Under the pieces are notes generated by a model that was not told the DNA's origin, made no database searches, and saw only the letters and a program-made list of their open reading frames with translations. From Roseicyclus sp041163945 (lineage in GTDB: Bacteria > Pseudomonadota > Alphaproteobacteria > Rhodobacterales > Rhodobacteraceae), in the NCBI GenBank assembly GCA_041163945.1, contig JBEAQJ010000156.1:1-29719 (forward strand): a stretch of 29,719 bases of DNA, written 5' to 3'. Below, piece after piece: positions 22,890-29,719 of the stretch. Positions within the stretch are counted from its first letter, which is position 1. Each line of letters opens with the position of its first letter. The position numbers were made by a program, and so were the translations under genes.

Positions 22890-24449
22890 ATGACACACGC
22901 AGTGCAGACCCAGCCACGGCCCTCGCTTCAAGACCGCGCCGTGATCGCGCTTGTCAGGTTCTTTCGCGCCGATTGGTCGGGGGCCTTCCTTGCGATCGTG
23001 ATCCTTGCCATCGCCATCGAATTGGCGACAACGGGACGCCCGTTTTTTCATCCCTCAAACTTGATGACGATCCTCAACAACTCGGCCGCGATCGGGATCA
23101 TCGCCGCTGGGATGACCTTGGTCATCATCACGGCAGGCATCGATCTATCGGTCGGCTCGGTGATGGGGATGACGGCGGCATTGACCGGCTATGTCGTCAG
23201 CTTTTGGGGCTTTCCGCCCTACCTGGCCATCCTGACCGGTCTTGCCCTGGGGTTGGCGGTGGGGGCTTTCAATGGATCGCTTGTCGCCTATTTCGGCATG
23301 CCCGCATTCATCGTGACGCTGGCGGGCCTTTCGATCTGGCGCGGCACGGGTCATTTGACGACCGGCGCGCAAGCGACCCCCGAACTGCCCTCGACCTTCG
23401 ATTACTTCGGACGCTACAACCCGTTTTCCGGCCTTCGCGAGGCATACACAAATGGTGAGTTGACGGGGATTTGGCACAGTATCGGCGGCTTTGTGGACGC
23501 CAACTGGATCAACTTTTTCCGCACCTTCCAGATGTCGATGCTGATCTTCGTGGGCTTCTTCATCGTTCTGACCATCATCATCGCCAATACGCGCTATGGG
23601 CGCTGGGTCTATGCGATCGGATCGAACGAGCCGGGCGCGCGGCAAGCGGGCATCAACACCGCGCGCTACATGTTGATCACCTACATGTTCTGCTCGTTTA
23701 CCGCGGCCTTGGGCGCTTTGCTGTTTTTGGGTCGCGCGCCTTACGCCAAATCCGATTACGGCCAGATGTGGGAGCTTGACGCCATCGCCGCCGTCGTGAT
23801 TGGCGGCACATCGCTGTTTGGGGGGCGCGGGTCGCTTTGGGGCACCTTCATGGGTGTGATCTTGCTCAAGCTGATCAACAACGGCCTCACGCTGGCCCAA
23901 CTCGACACCTTCTGGCAGATGGTCGTCACCGGCTTGATCATTCTGGTCGCCGTTGGCATCGACATCGTGCGCCAATCAAAGAACCCCGAAAGCGTGCGCA
24001 GATTGCTGGCCGCAATCGCAGCCGTGATGGCGTTTTTCGCCTGCATGACGCCCGGCGCCATCTATCTGCGCGCCAAGATCGCGATCTTGGAACACAATGC
24101 CGCCGACGCGATGCGCACCGCCGGAGAACAGCTGGCGCCCGGTCAGAACGCGCGCCTGTTGTCGCCCGCCGAGTTGGATGCGCTTCAGTCCGCCGCCAGC
24201 GCCAACATCACCGCCGCCGCCCTGTTGTCGCTTCTGGTCATCGCGGCGGGCTATGTGGTGTTTCGGGGCAAGCCGATCCTGACATGGCTGCTTGCGGCAG
24301 GCTTTGTCGCGATGATTGTGCCGCTGGTCGCCATGGGCTACCAGATCACCGTGCCCTTCCTTGTGCTCGGCGGCGTCGCGGCCATGGGCAGCACCTTTGT
24401 CTTCACCATCTTTGCCAAAGCCCGCTCCCTCGATGTCAACGCAAGCTGA
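22890..24449 (+). CDS. Sugar ABC permease (CUT2) with long C-terminal extension
   Basis: 519 residues; typical RbsC/FrcC permeases are 320-360. Residues 1-360 hold the standard core (AAGMTLVIITAGIDLSVGS near 72-90, GSNEPGARQAGIN, AVVIGGTSLFGGRGSLWGTF). Residues 365-519 are an extra domain: a helix at about 372-392, a ~50-residue soluble loop (HNAADAMRTAGEQLAPGQNA and on), and three more hydrophobic segments. A further soluble insertion sits between helices at about 160-205. I chose the ATG at 22890; the upstream TTG at 22857 lies in the terminator T-tract, and the Shine-Dalgarno is weak. The stop overlaps the kinase gene by 17 bp. Confidence 0.88.
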   Translation: MTHAVQTQPRPSLQDRAVIALVRFFRADWSGAFLAIVILAIAIELATTGRPFFHPSNLMTILNNSAAIGIIAAGMTLVIITAGIDLSVGSVMGMTAALTGYVVSFWGFPPYLAILTGLALGLAVGAFNGSLVAYFGMPAFIVTLAGLSIWRGTGHLTTGAQATPELPSTFDYFGRYNPFSGLREAYTNGELTGIWHSIGGFVDANWINFFRTFQMSMLIFVGFFIVLTIIIANTRYGRWVYAIGSNEPGARQAGINTARYMLITYMFCSFTAALGALLFLGRAPYAKSDYGQMWELDAIAAVVIGGTSLFGGRGSLWGTFMGVILLKLINNGLTLAQLDTFWQMVVTGLIILVAVGIDIVRQSKNPESVRRLLAAIAAVMAFFACMTPGAIYLRAKIAILEHNAADAMRTAGEQLAPGQNARLLSPAELDALQSAASANITAAALLSLLVIAAGYVVFRGKPILTWLLAAGFVAMIVPLVAMGYQITVPFLVLGGVAAMGSTFVFTIFAKARSLDVNAS

Positions 24450-25410
24450 AAGACCCATTGTTGTCGGCGGCGAAAACCTGATCGACAGCATCCAGGACGA
24501 GAGCGGTGCCACGGCTGACGGGTTTTTCCACAATCTCGGCGGATCGCCCTACAACGTGGCCGTGGCGCTGGGCCGCCAAGGGGTAACGACGCATTTCATC
24601 ACGCCGATCTCGACCGATGAATTCGGAACACGGCTTGCCGCCCATCTGGCAGAGCAAGGCGTGACCCTTGGCGGGCCACGGCTGGACGCGCCGACATCGC
24701 GCGCGATCGTCACGCTCAAGGACGGCATCCCGCAGTATCGCTTCTTGCGCGAGGGCACCGCCGAACGGATGGTCACGCCCCAGATGCTGCAAGCCGCAAT
24801 CCCCCCTACGGCGCGGCATTTCCACATCGGCTCACTCGCGCTTGCAGGCGGGGCCGATGCGGGCATCTGGGAAGCAGCCTTTGTCGCGGCCGCGCAGGCG
24901 GGGATCTGCACGTCGCTCGACCCCAATGTGCGCCCCTCGCTGATCGACGATCCGGCAACCTATCGTGCAAGGATCACCCGGCTTTTGGGCCATGCAACCA
25001 TCGTCAAGCTCAGCGATGAAGATCTGGAATGGCTTTACCCAGGCCTGCCCCAAGCCGAGGCGATCTCGGCCTTGCGCGGCCAGACCAACGCAGCGCTCGT
25101 GACCCTGACAAAGGGACCCGAGGGGGCCGAGGCTTGGACCCAGCATCACCATGTCCGCGTGGCGAACCCGCAGTTTACCGGGCTGATCGATACGATCGGG
25201 GCGGGGGACACTCTCATGGCCACTTTGGTCGCCGGATTGGCGGAACAAGACCGTCTCGGCCAAGATGCAATCGCTGCGCTGCACGAGGATGAGCTTGCAG
25301 CCCTGATCAAGCGCGGTATTTTTGCTGCCTGTCTGAATTGCACCAAGGAAGGCTGCAATCCGCCCACTGCGGCCGAACTCTCCTTGGCCCTGAAAGCCGA
25401 ACGGATATGA
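24433..25410 (+). CDS. PfkB-family carbohydrate kinase
   Basis: 325-residue ribokinase/fructokinase-type kinase. Sugar-binding motifs are GGENLID and NLGGSPYNVAVALGRQG at the N-terminus. The PfkB signature is DTIGAGDTLMATLVAGL, with the catalytic Asp in GAGD at about residues 256-259, and the adenine-binding SLDPNVRPSL block lies mid-protein. It overlaps the permease (17 bp) and the aldolase (ATGA). It would phosphorylate the imported sugar in the cytoplasm; without an isomerase nearby, a ketose is the likely substrate (inference). Confidence 0.9.
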   Translation: MSTQAERPIVVGGENLIDSIQDESGATADGFFHNLGGSPYNVAVALGRQGVTTHFITPISTDEFGTRLAAHLAEQGVTLGGPRLDAPTSRAIVTLKDGIPQYRFLREGTAERMVTPQMLQAAIPPTARHFHIGSLALAGGADAGIWEAAFVAAAQAGICTSLDPNVRPSLIDDPATYRARITRLLGHATIVKLSDEDLEWLYPGLPQAEAISALRGQTNAALVTLTKGPEGAEAWTQHHHVRVANPQFTGLIDTIGAGDTLMATLVAGLAEQDRLGQDAIAALHEDELAALIKRGIFAACLNCTKEGCNPPTAAELSLALKAERI

Positions 25411-26069
25411 CACTTTACCTCGACACATCCGACCGCGCGGCTTGGGCTGACCTGATGCCCACGGGGCTGTTCCACGGGATCACCACCAACCCCGCTTTGG
25501 CGGCGCGTGCGGGGCTCGATTACCCGCGCATCGATTGGCACATGATGGCAGGGCACGCCCGCGATCTGGGCGCGGCCGAACTGCACGCACAGGTCTTTGG
25601 CCCGGTCGAGGGCTACGTCGATTGGGCCGGTGCGCTTTACGAGGCGGGGCGCGCCGCAGGGATCGAAACAGTGGTGAAAATCCCGCTGGTCGAGGCGGCG
25701 ATCCGCGCCACCCCGGGGATCAAGGCCCTTGGCGGGCGCATCCTGATGACCGCCTGCTATGACGCCAAGCAGATGTTTGTCGCCAAGGCGCTGGGGGCCG
25801 ATTTCATCGCCCCTTATTTCGGCCGAATGTCCGAGGCGGGGATCGATGCCCTGGCGCATCTGGCGACAATGGCGCGGATGAATGAGGGCCACGGCAAGCC
25901 CTGCACGGTGCTTGTCGCATCGCTGCGCTCGGCTGAGCAGATGGTGGCGCTTGCCGATGTCGGGCATGACTGCTTCACCATCTCGCCCGATGTGGCGCGC
26001 GGGCTGTTGACCTGCGATCTCAGCATCGCCGCGTACAAAAGCTTCGAAGCCACGATCAAGCCCGCCTAG
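25407..26069 (+). CDS. Small transaldolase / fructose-6-phosphate-aldolase-like enzyme
   Basis: 220-residue TIM-barrel enzyme of the short transaldolase (TalC/Fsa) family. It opens MTLYLDTSDRAAWADLMPTG, has the GITTNPALAARAG loop, and the Schiff-base Lys91 in VVKIPLVEA. It continues with GIKALGGRILMTACYDAKQM and APYFGRMSEAG. Such proteins transfer a dihydroxyacetone unit (transaldolase) or cleave fructose-6-phosphate to dihydroxyacetone and glyceraldehyde-3-phosphate (Fsa). Ends the operon. It probably splits the phosphorylated ketose made by the kinase (inference). Confidence 0.88.
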   Translation: MTLYLDTSDRAAWADLMPTGLFHGITTNPALAARAGLDYPRIDWHMMAGHARDLGAAELHAQVFGPVEGYVDWAGALYEAGRAAGIETVVKIPLVEAAIRATPGIKALGGRILMTACYDAKQMFVAKALGADFIAPYFGRMSEAGIDALAHLATMARMNEGHGKPCTVLVASLRSAEQMVALADVGHDCFTISPDVARGLLTCDLSIAAYKSFEATIKPA

Positions 26070-26302
26070 GCGCCGCTGCTGGGGCAATCCGCCCCTCGGT
26101 CAAGGGGCTGCGGACGTCGAATGTTCTTGGCAAGATGGACAAAGGGGTTCCGATGACGAAGAGCCGTTTCCCCGCGGCCCAGATCATGGGCGCAAGGTGT
26201 CAGCGGTGCGCTTGCATGATCTGTGCTTCCTGGCAGGGGATCGTTGGGGGACGCAAGCGGACCACCCGATCGGAAAGGCACCAGCCAGAACGCAGATGAA
26301 CA
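26070..26302. other. 233-bp gap with hairpins and possible IS3 orfA trace
   Basis: Converging transcripts end here. Alternative stems GGGGC/GCCCC (26081-26095) and CCCCT/AGGGG (26092-26107) follow the aldolase gene and could form a terminator, though without a T-tract. At 26153-26191 an ATG frame reads MTKSRFPAAQIMG, close to the start of IS3-family OrfA (MKKSRFTxEQIIG), and then degenerates. I see no complete gene. Confidence 0.35.
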
Positions 26303-26905
26303 CTACCCTTTGGTAAGTGGGGAAACGTACCCTTCCCTCAGCACATCCGGGTCATAGGCCTTGCGCCCAAAGACTTCGCGCACAAGGGGCACGAAGGTTT
26401 CCAGGGGTTCGGTCGGGTAATCCGGATCGAAGCTCGACTGATCCCAACGCTCGCAAAAGGCCGCGCAGCTTTCAAAACACGGATGGTCGCGGAACCGATC
26501 ACGCGCATTGCGATCCCAGCCGTAGTGATGCGCATAATAGAGCATCTGGAAAATCCCGTGATGTTCCACAACCCAGGCGACATCCCAGCGCACGAAGGGG
26601 CGGATCACCTCGGCCGACATACGGTCATGGTTTTGGGGCGCAAGGCCATCGCCGATATCATGCAGCAAGGCCCCCACGATCCAGTCGGTATCGGCCCCGT
26701 CCCGCATCGCCCGCGTCGCCGATTGCAGCCCATGGGTCAGGCGCGAGATCTTGTAGCCCTCGAGCGTCACCGCGCCCGCGCGGCGCAACTCGTCCAACAC
26801 CCTGTCGGCGGTCATGGCGAGAAACGGTTGTTCGAGCTGCGCGAGAAGTTCATATTCCTCTCGCGTGCCATCCTTCATCGCGGTGAACGCCACTGTCTCG
26901 CTCAT
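26303..26905 (-). CDS. HD-domain protein, PhnZ-like mixed-valence diiron oxygenase fold
   Basis: 200-residue cytoplasmic HD-superfamily protein. Candidate metal ligands are His58 (LTHGLQSA), His82-Asp83 (LLHDIGDG), His93 (QNHDRM), His115 or His116 (EHHGIFQ) and Asp155 (CERWDQSS). This is the full six-ligand pattern of PhnZ/MIOX-type diiron oxygenases rather than of phosphohydrolases. PhnZ oxidatively cleaves 2-amino-1-hydroxyethylphosphonate, and MIOX myo-inositol. A lid-like Tyr18-Glu19 is near the N-terminus. PhnZ has a second His in HDxGH, replaced by Asp here, so the substrate probably differs. ATG at 26905 has GGGAGG 8 bases upstream. Last gene of a minus operon after an Ldh2-type dehydrogenase. 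Confidence 0.85.
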   Translation of the reverse strand: MSETVAFTAMKDGTREEYELLAQLEQPFLAMTADRVLDELRRAGAVTLEGYKISRLTHGLQSATRAMRDGADTDWIVGALLHDIGDGLAPQNHDRMSAEVIRPFVRWDVAWVVEHHGIFQMLYYAHHYGWDRNARDRFRDHPCFESCAAFCERWDQSSFDPDYPTEPLETFVPLVREVFGRKAYDPDVLREGYVSPLTKG

Positions 26906-26922
26906 CTTTGCATCCTCCCGAA

Positions 26923-26938
26923 ATCTTGCTTGCAAGAT
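26923..26938. promoter_or_regulatory. 16-bp dyad upstream of the HD gene
   Basis: ATCTTGC-TT-GCAAGAT, two perfect 7-bp arms, in the 65-bp gap between the Ldh2-type and HD genes, next to the HD gene's Shine-Dalgarno (CCTCCC on the plus strand, 26914-26919). It could be an operator or an mRNA stem controlling the HD gene separately. Confidence 0.4.
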
Positions 26939-26970
26939 GCCATGCCTGTCAGCCCATACAATTGCTTTTC

Positions 26971-28023
26971 TCAAGCGGGCGTGGTTGCCAGCGCCTCGAT
27001 TTGGTCCCAGGTCGCCACGGGGACATGGATCACCCCCTGGGATGCCTGGGCATGGCTGCGCTCGCGCTCGCCCGGAATTTCCACGGCCGCAAAGCCGGGT
27101 GCAGGCGGGCATTGACGCAGCTCGGACAGGATTTCCTCTGCCGTCGCCCGCATCGGTGCGGGGTCGCGAAATCGCTTGGTGTCGATGCAGATCAACAGCC
27201 AATGACATTCGACGGACACCGGGCCCAGCATCGCCTCGCCGATCAATTCGGCCATCAAGGCAAGCGCGAAACCCTTGTGTTCGCCCGCAGGCAGGATCGC
27301 GCCGCCGTTAAAGTAATCCTCCGGGTCACGGGTGGGGTTGCCTTGGCTATCGATCACGCAGCCCTCGGGCAGCAGCGCACCGGCCGAACGCGCCGCATAA
27401 ATCCAGCCGCCCGCGATCTTTGAGGTGGCAAAGTCAAGCACATTGGGCCCTTCCAGACCGCCCGGAATGCCCACGCACCATGGGTTGGTGGGCAGCATCG
27501 CTTTGGCCCCGCCATGGGGTGCAACCTGTCGCCACTGCCAGCGTTTGCCGCCACCTGTCAGGATGGTGAGGAAACCCGCCTCGGCGGCGATCGCGGCGAA
27601 TTGCCCATGCCGCCCGGTATGGCCGACATTTCGGATCGCTAAGGCCGATGTGCCGACCTGGCTGGCCAGACGACAACCTTCGGCAAAGGCGATGCGCATG
27701 GCGGGGATACCGATGGCGCCATGGCCGTCCACCTCAGGCGCGCCATGAGGGCCAACCCGCAACTCGGGCGCGGCGTGCGGCACCATATGCCCCGCGCGAT
27801 ATTGGTCGGCATATTGCAAGATCCGCATGATCCCATGGCTTTCGACACCTGCGAGCGAGGCATCGACCAGATGTGCGCCAACCTCATGGGCAATCGCATC
27901 GGGCACCCCGATCCCGGCAAGGATGGTGTGCATCCGGTCATGGGCGACAGCCGCCGGGATCGCGACGCGCCCACCCCGCAACTCGAGCTTGGAATGATCG
28001 CGCAACATGCTGGCCCCAGTCAT
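26971..28023 (-). CDS. Ldh2/AllD-family NAD(P)-dependent 2-hydroxyacid dehydrogenase
   Basis: 350-residue enzyme of the malate/L-lactate/ureidoglycolate dehydrogenase family (Ldh2, ComC, YlbC, AllD), a fold distinct from classical LDH. Markers are SHGIMR (residues 62-67, catalytic region), ALAIRNVGHTGRHGQFA, and the nucleotide-binding run MLPTNPWCVGIPG, DFATSKIAGGWIY and GEHKGFALALMAELIGEA. Start: ATG at 28023 overlaps the ABC ATPase stop (ATGA). An ATG at 28008 (MLRDHSK) is an alternative. It likely oxidises a 2-hydroxyacid or reduces a 2-ketoacid or imine related to the imported compound. Confidence 0.9.
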   Translation of the reverse strand: MTGASMLRDHSKLELRGGRVAIPAAVAHDRMHTILAGIGVPDAIAHEVGAHLVDASLAGVESHGIMRILQYADQYRAGHMVPHAAPELRVGPHGAPEVDGHGAIGIPAMRIAFAEGCRLASQVGTSALAIRNVGHTGRHGQFAAIAAEAGFLTILTGGGKRWQWRQVAPHGGAKAMLPTNPWCVGIPGGLEGPNVLDFATSKIAGGWIYAARSAGALLPEGCVIDSQGNPTRDPEDYFNGGAILPAGEHKGFALALMAELIGEAMLGPVSVECHWLLICIDTKRFRDPAPMRATAEEILSELRQCPPAPGFAAVEIPGERERSHAQASQGVIHVPVATWDQIEALATTPA

Positions 28024-29719
28024 GACGCGGCGCTTTGTGTGGCTTGGATGGCTTGCTCGGGCGGCTTGGCTTCCGCTTGTGCAAGATCTTCGCGGTGACA
28101 CCAGATCGCATGGCCCGGGCCGAAGCTGCGCAGCGGCGGCGCCTGGGTGTCGCAGATCGTGCCCAGCCGCTTGGGACAACGCCGTTGAAACGCGCAACCG
28201 CTGGCCGGCGGGCTGAGTTCCACCACATCGCTGGCCGACAGCGTGGGGGCGAAATCGGGATCGGGTTCCAGCACCGCGCCCAACAACACCTCGGTATAGG
28301 GATGGGCGACAGGCCCGTAGACATCGGCGGTCGGGCCGATCTCGCACAATCGGCCCTGATACAGCACCGCCACGCGGTCCGACAGCGCCTTGACCACGGC
28401 CAGATCATGGCTGACGAAAATATAGCTCGTCCCCTTTTCGCGCCGCAGATCGTCGAGAAGCTCCAACACCGCCGCCTGCACCGACACATCGAGGGCGGAA
28501 GTGATCTCGTCGCACAGCACCAGCTCGGGCTCGGCGGCAAAGGCCCGCGCCACCGCGACGCGCTGCTTTTCACCACCAGAGAGCTGGCTGGGCAAGCGGT
28601 CAAGATAATGCGCACCCAAGCGCACCTGCTCCAAAAGATCCGTGGCGCGCGCAACAAGCGCCTCACCGCTCAGATCAAAATAGAGTTTGAGCGGCTGGCC
28701 CAAGATCTGTGCAATGGTCTGGCGGGGGTTCAGGCTTTCATCAGGGTTCTGAAAGATCAGCTGCACATCGCGCAGGTGCCGCGGGTCGCGATCTTCGACG
28801 CGGGGCGGCAGATCATCCTGACCGTGCAGGGAAATGCGGCCCCGAAGCAGCGGCAAGAGCCCCGCGATGGATTTCAAAATCGTGGATTTGCCCGAGCCGC
28901 TTTCGCCGACAAGACCTAAGGTCTCGCCACGACGCAAAGCGATATCGATGCCTGCCACGGTCGCCACCTTTCCCGTCTCGCGCCCAAGCAGACGGTCGAA
29001 AAAGCCAGCCCGCGCATAGGAAATTGCAAGATTGTCGAGCTGCAGCGAAAGGGCCTCGGGCAGTTGCCGGTCTTGGGCCGGGCGCTCGCCGCCAAGCGGG
29101 ATCGTGCTGATGAATTCCGGCAGATGGCAGCGCGTTTGGCTCCCGTCCGGCATGACGCTCAGTGCGGGGCGCGCGACGCGGCACCGGTCGGTCGCGATGG
29201 CGCAGCGCGGCGCAAAGCCACAGCCGTCGCCCGCCCCGCCCGGCGGCGGCGGGCGACCGTCCAAGGCACGCGGCAGACAGGTATCGGAAAGTTTCGGAAT
29301 CGACGCCAATAGCCCCCGCGCATAGGGATGGCCCGGGCTGCGCAAGACCTGTGCCGCCGTGCCCTCAAGCACGATCTCGCCCGCATACATGACCACGACA
29401 CGGTCACACACGCGCGCGATCGCGCCAAGGTCATGACTGACGTAGACCATCGCCATGCCGGTCTCGTGCGCCAGATCGCGCAGAAGTTCGAGGATATGCG
29501 CTTGCGTCGTCACATCGAGCCCGGTCGTCGGCTCATCAAGCAACAGCGCCTCGGGTTCACCTGCCAAGGCCATGGCGATGGCGACCCGTTGCTGCTGACC
29601 GCCCGAAAGCTCATGGGGATAGCGCCGCGCGATGGCTGCGGGATCGGGTAACCTGACCTGTGTCAACAAATTCAGGACGCGCGCGGCATGCTGCGCCTCG
29701 GGCAAGGCGCTGTGAAGGC
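28020..29719 (-). CDS. Tandem two-domain ABC ATPase (DppD-DppF fusion), 5' end outside window
   Basis: About 566 codons visible; the frame stays open to the window edge, so the first Walker A lies beyond it. Domain 1 shows signature LSGGQQQRVAIAMAL, Walker B LLLDEPTTGLDVT, H-loop YVSHDL and the Cys motif GCGFAPRCAIATDRC. Domain 2 is complete: Walker A GESGSGKST, Q-loop IFQNPDESLNP, signature LSGGEKQRVAVARAF, Walker B LVLCDEITSALDVS, H-loop FVSHDL and the Cys motif GCAFQRRCPKRLGTIC. This is the GsiA-type fusion of both ATPase subunits of a peptide-type importer. Its permeases and binding protein should be encoded beyond the right edge. Confidence 0.93.
   Translation of the reverse strand, partial: LHSALPEAQHAARVLNLLTQVRLPDPAAIARRYPHELSGGQQQRVAIAMALAGEPEALLLDEPTTGLDVTTQAHILELLRDLAHETGMAMVYVSHDLGAIARVCDRVVVMYAGEIVLEGTAAQVLRSPGHPYARGLLASIPKLSDTCLPRALDGRPPPPGGAGDGCGFAPRCAIATDRCRVARPALSVMPDGSQTRCHLPEFISTIPLGGERPAQDRQLPEALSLQLDNLAISYARAGFFDRLLGRETGKVATVAGIDIALRRGETLGLVGESGSGKSTILKSIAGLLPLLRGRISLHGQDDLPPRVEDRDPRHLRDVQLIFQNPDESLNPRQTIAQILGQPLKLYFDLSGEALVARATDLLEQVRLGAHYLDRLPSQLSGGEKQRVAVARAFAAEPELVLCDEITSALDVSVQAAVLELLDDLRREKGTSYIFVSHDLAVVKALSDRVAVLYQGRLCEIGPTADVYGPVAHPYTEVLLGAVLEPDPDFAPTLSASDVVELSPPASGCAFQRRCPKRLGTICDTQAPPLRSFGPGHAIWCHREDLAQAEAKPPEQAIQATQSAAS

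Noticed and set aside
26066..26281. Short minus frame of 71 codons in the gap after the aldolase
   Set aside because: No RBS, no recognisable domain, and it overlaps the aldolase stop; too weak to call a gene.

Overview
The window looks like chromosome from a GC-rich alphaproteobacterium, most probably a member of the Rhodobacterales. That placement is inferred from base composition, codon use and gene content (several solute-binding-protein ABC importers next to small catabolic operons, a FrcA-type sugar ATPase, a ROK regulator, and a YmdB-type phosphoesterase beside an EamA exporter). There are no rRNA, tRNA, CRISPR or phage genes. Coding density is high, and most of the window is uptake-plus-catabolism modules, each with its own regulator.

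Layout. (A) 147-3733, minus strand: SLC13/RCK permease, EamA/DMT transporter and YmdB-family metallophosphoesterase; this looks like ordinary backbone. (B) 3839-10014, minus strand: a complete peptide/nickel-type (family 5) ABC importer in the order binding protein, DppB-like permease, a DppC-DppD fusion, DppF-like ATPase, then a GntR/FCD regulator as last gene. A DUF1028 Ntn-hydrolase-like gene (10119-10781, plus) diverges from it across a short AT-rich region carrying a 12-bp palindrome and a 16-bp direct repeat. (C) 10838-11140: remains of a cytosine-deaminase-type amidohydrolase with an internal deletion and a frameshift. (D) 11144-19028: a LysR regulator (minus) diverging from an eight-gene plus-strand operon with almost no spacing: NMT1/TauA-type binding protein, permease, ATPase, two SDR dehydrogenases, a NodB/PuuE-type deacetylase, and two tandem arginase/agmatinase-family ureohydrolases. 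I cannot match this combination to a pathway I know.

(E) 19255-26069: a carbohydrate module organised around a 39-bp near-perfect palindrome at 21759-21797. To its left (minus) lie a FrcA-like ATPase, a FucU-type mutarotase and a ROK regulator. To its right (plus) lie a sugar-binding protein, an intrinsic terminator, a permease with an unusual ~155-residue C-terminal extension, a PfkB kinase and a small transaldolase/Fsa-type aldolase. No isomerase is present, which points to a ketose substrate. (F) 26303-29719, minus strand: a tandem two-domain peptide-type ABC ATPase (5' end outside the window), an Ldh2-family NAD(P)-dependent dehydrogenase, and a 200-residue HD protein that keeps the iron ligands of PhnZ-type diiron oxygenases.

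The strongest candidates for undescribed biology are the ureohydrolase operon (D), the PhnZ-like HD protein with its Ldh2 and ABC partners (F), and the ketose module with its palindromic operator (E). Functions are inferred from motifs and gene order; no database search was possible.
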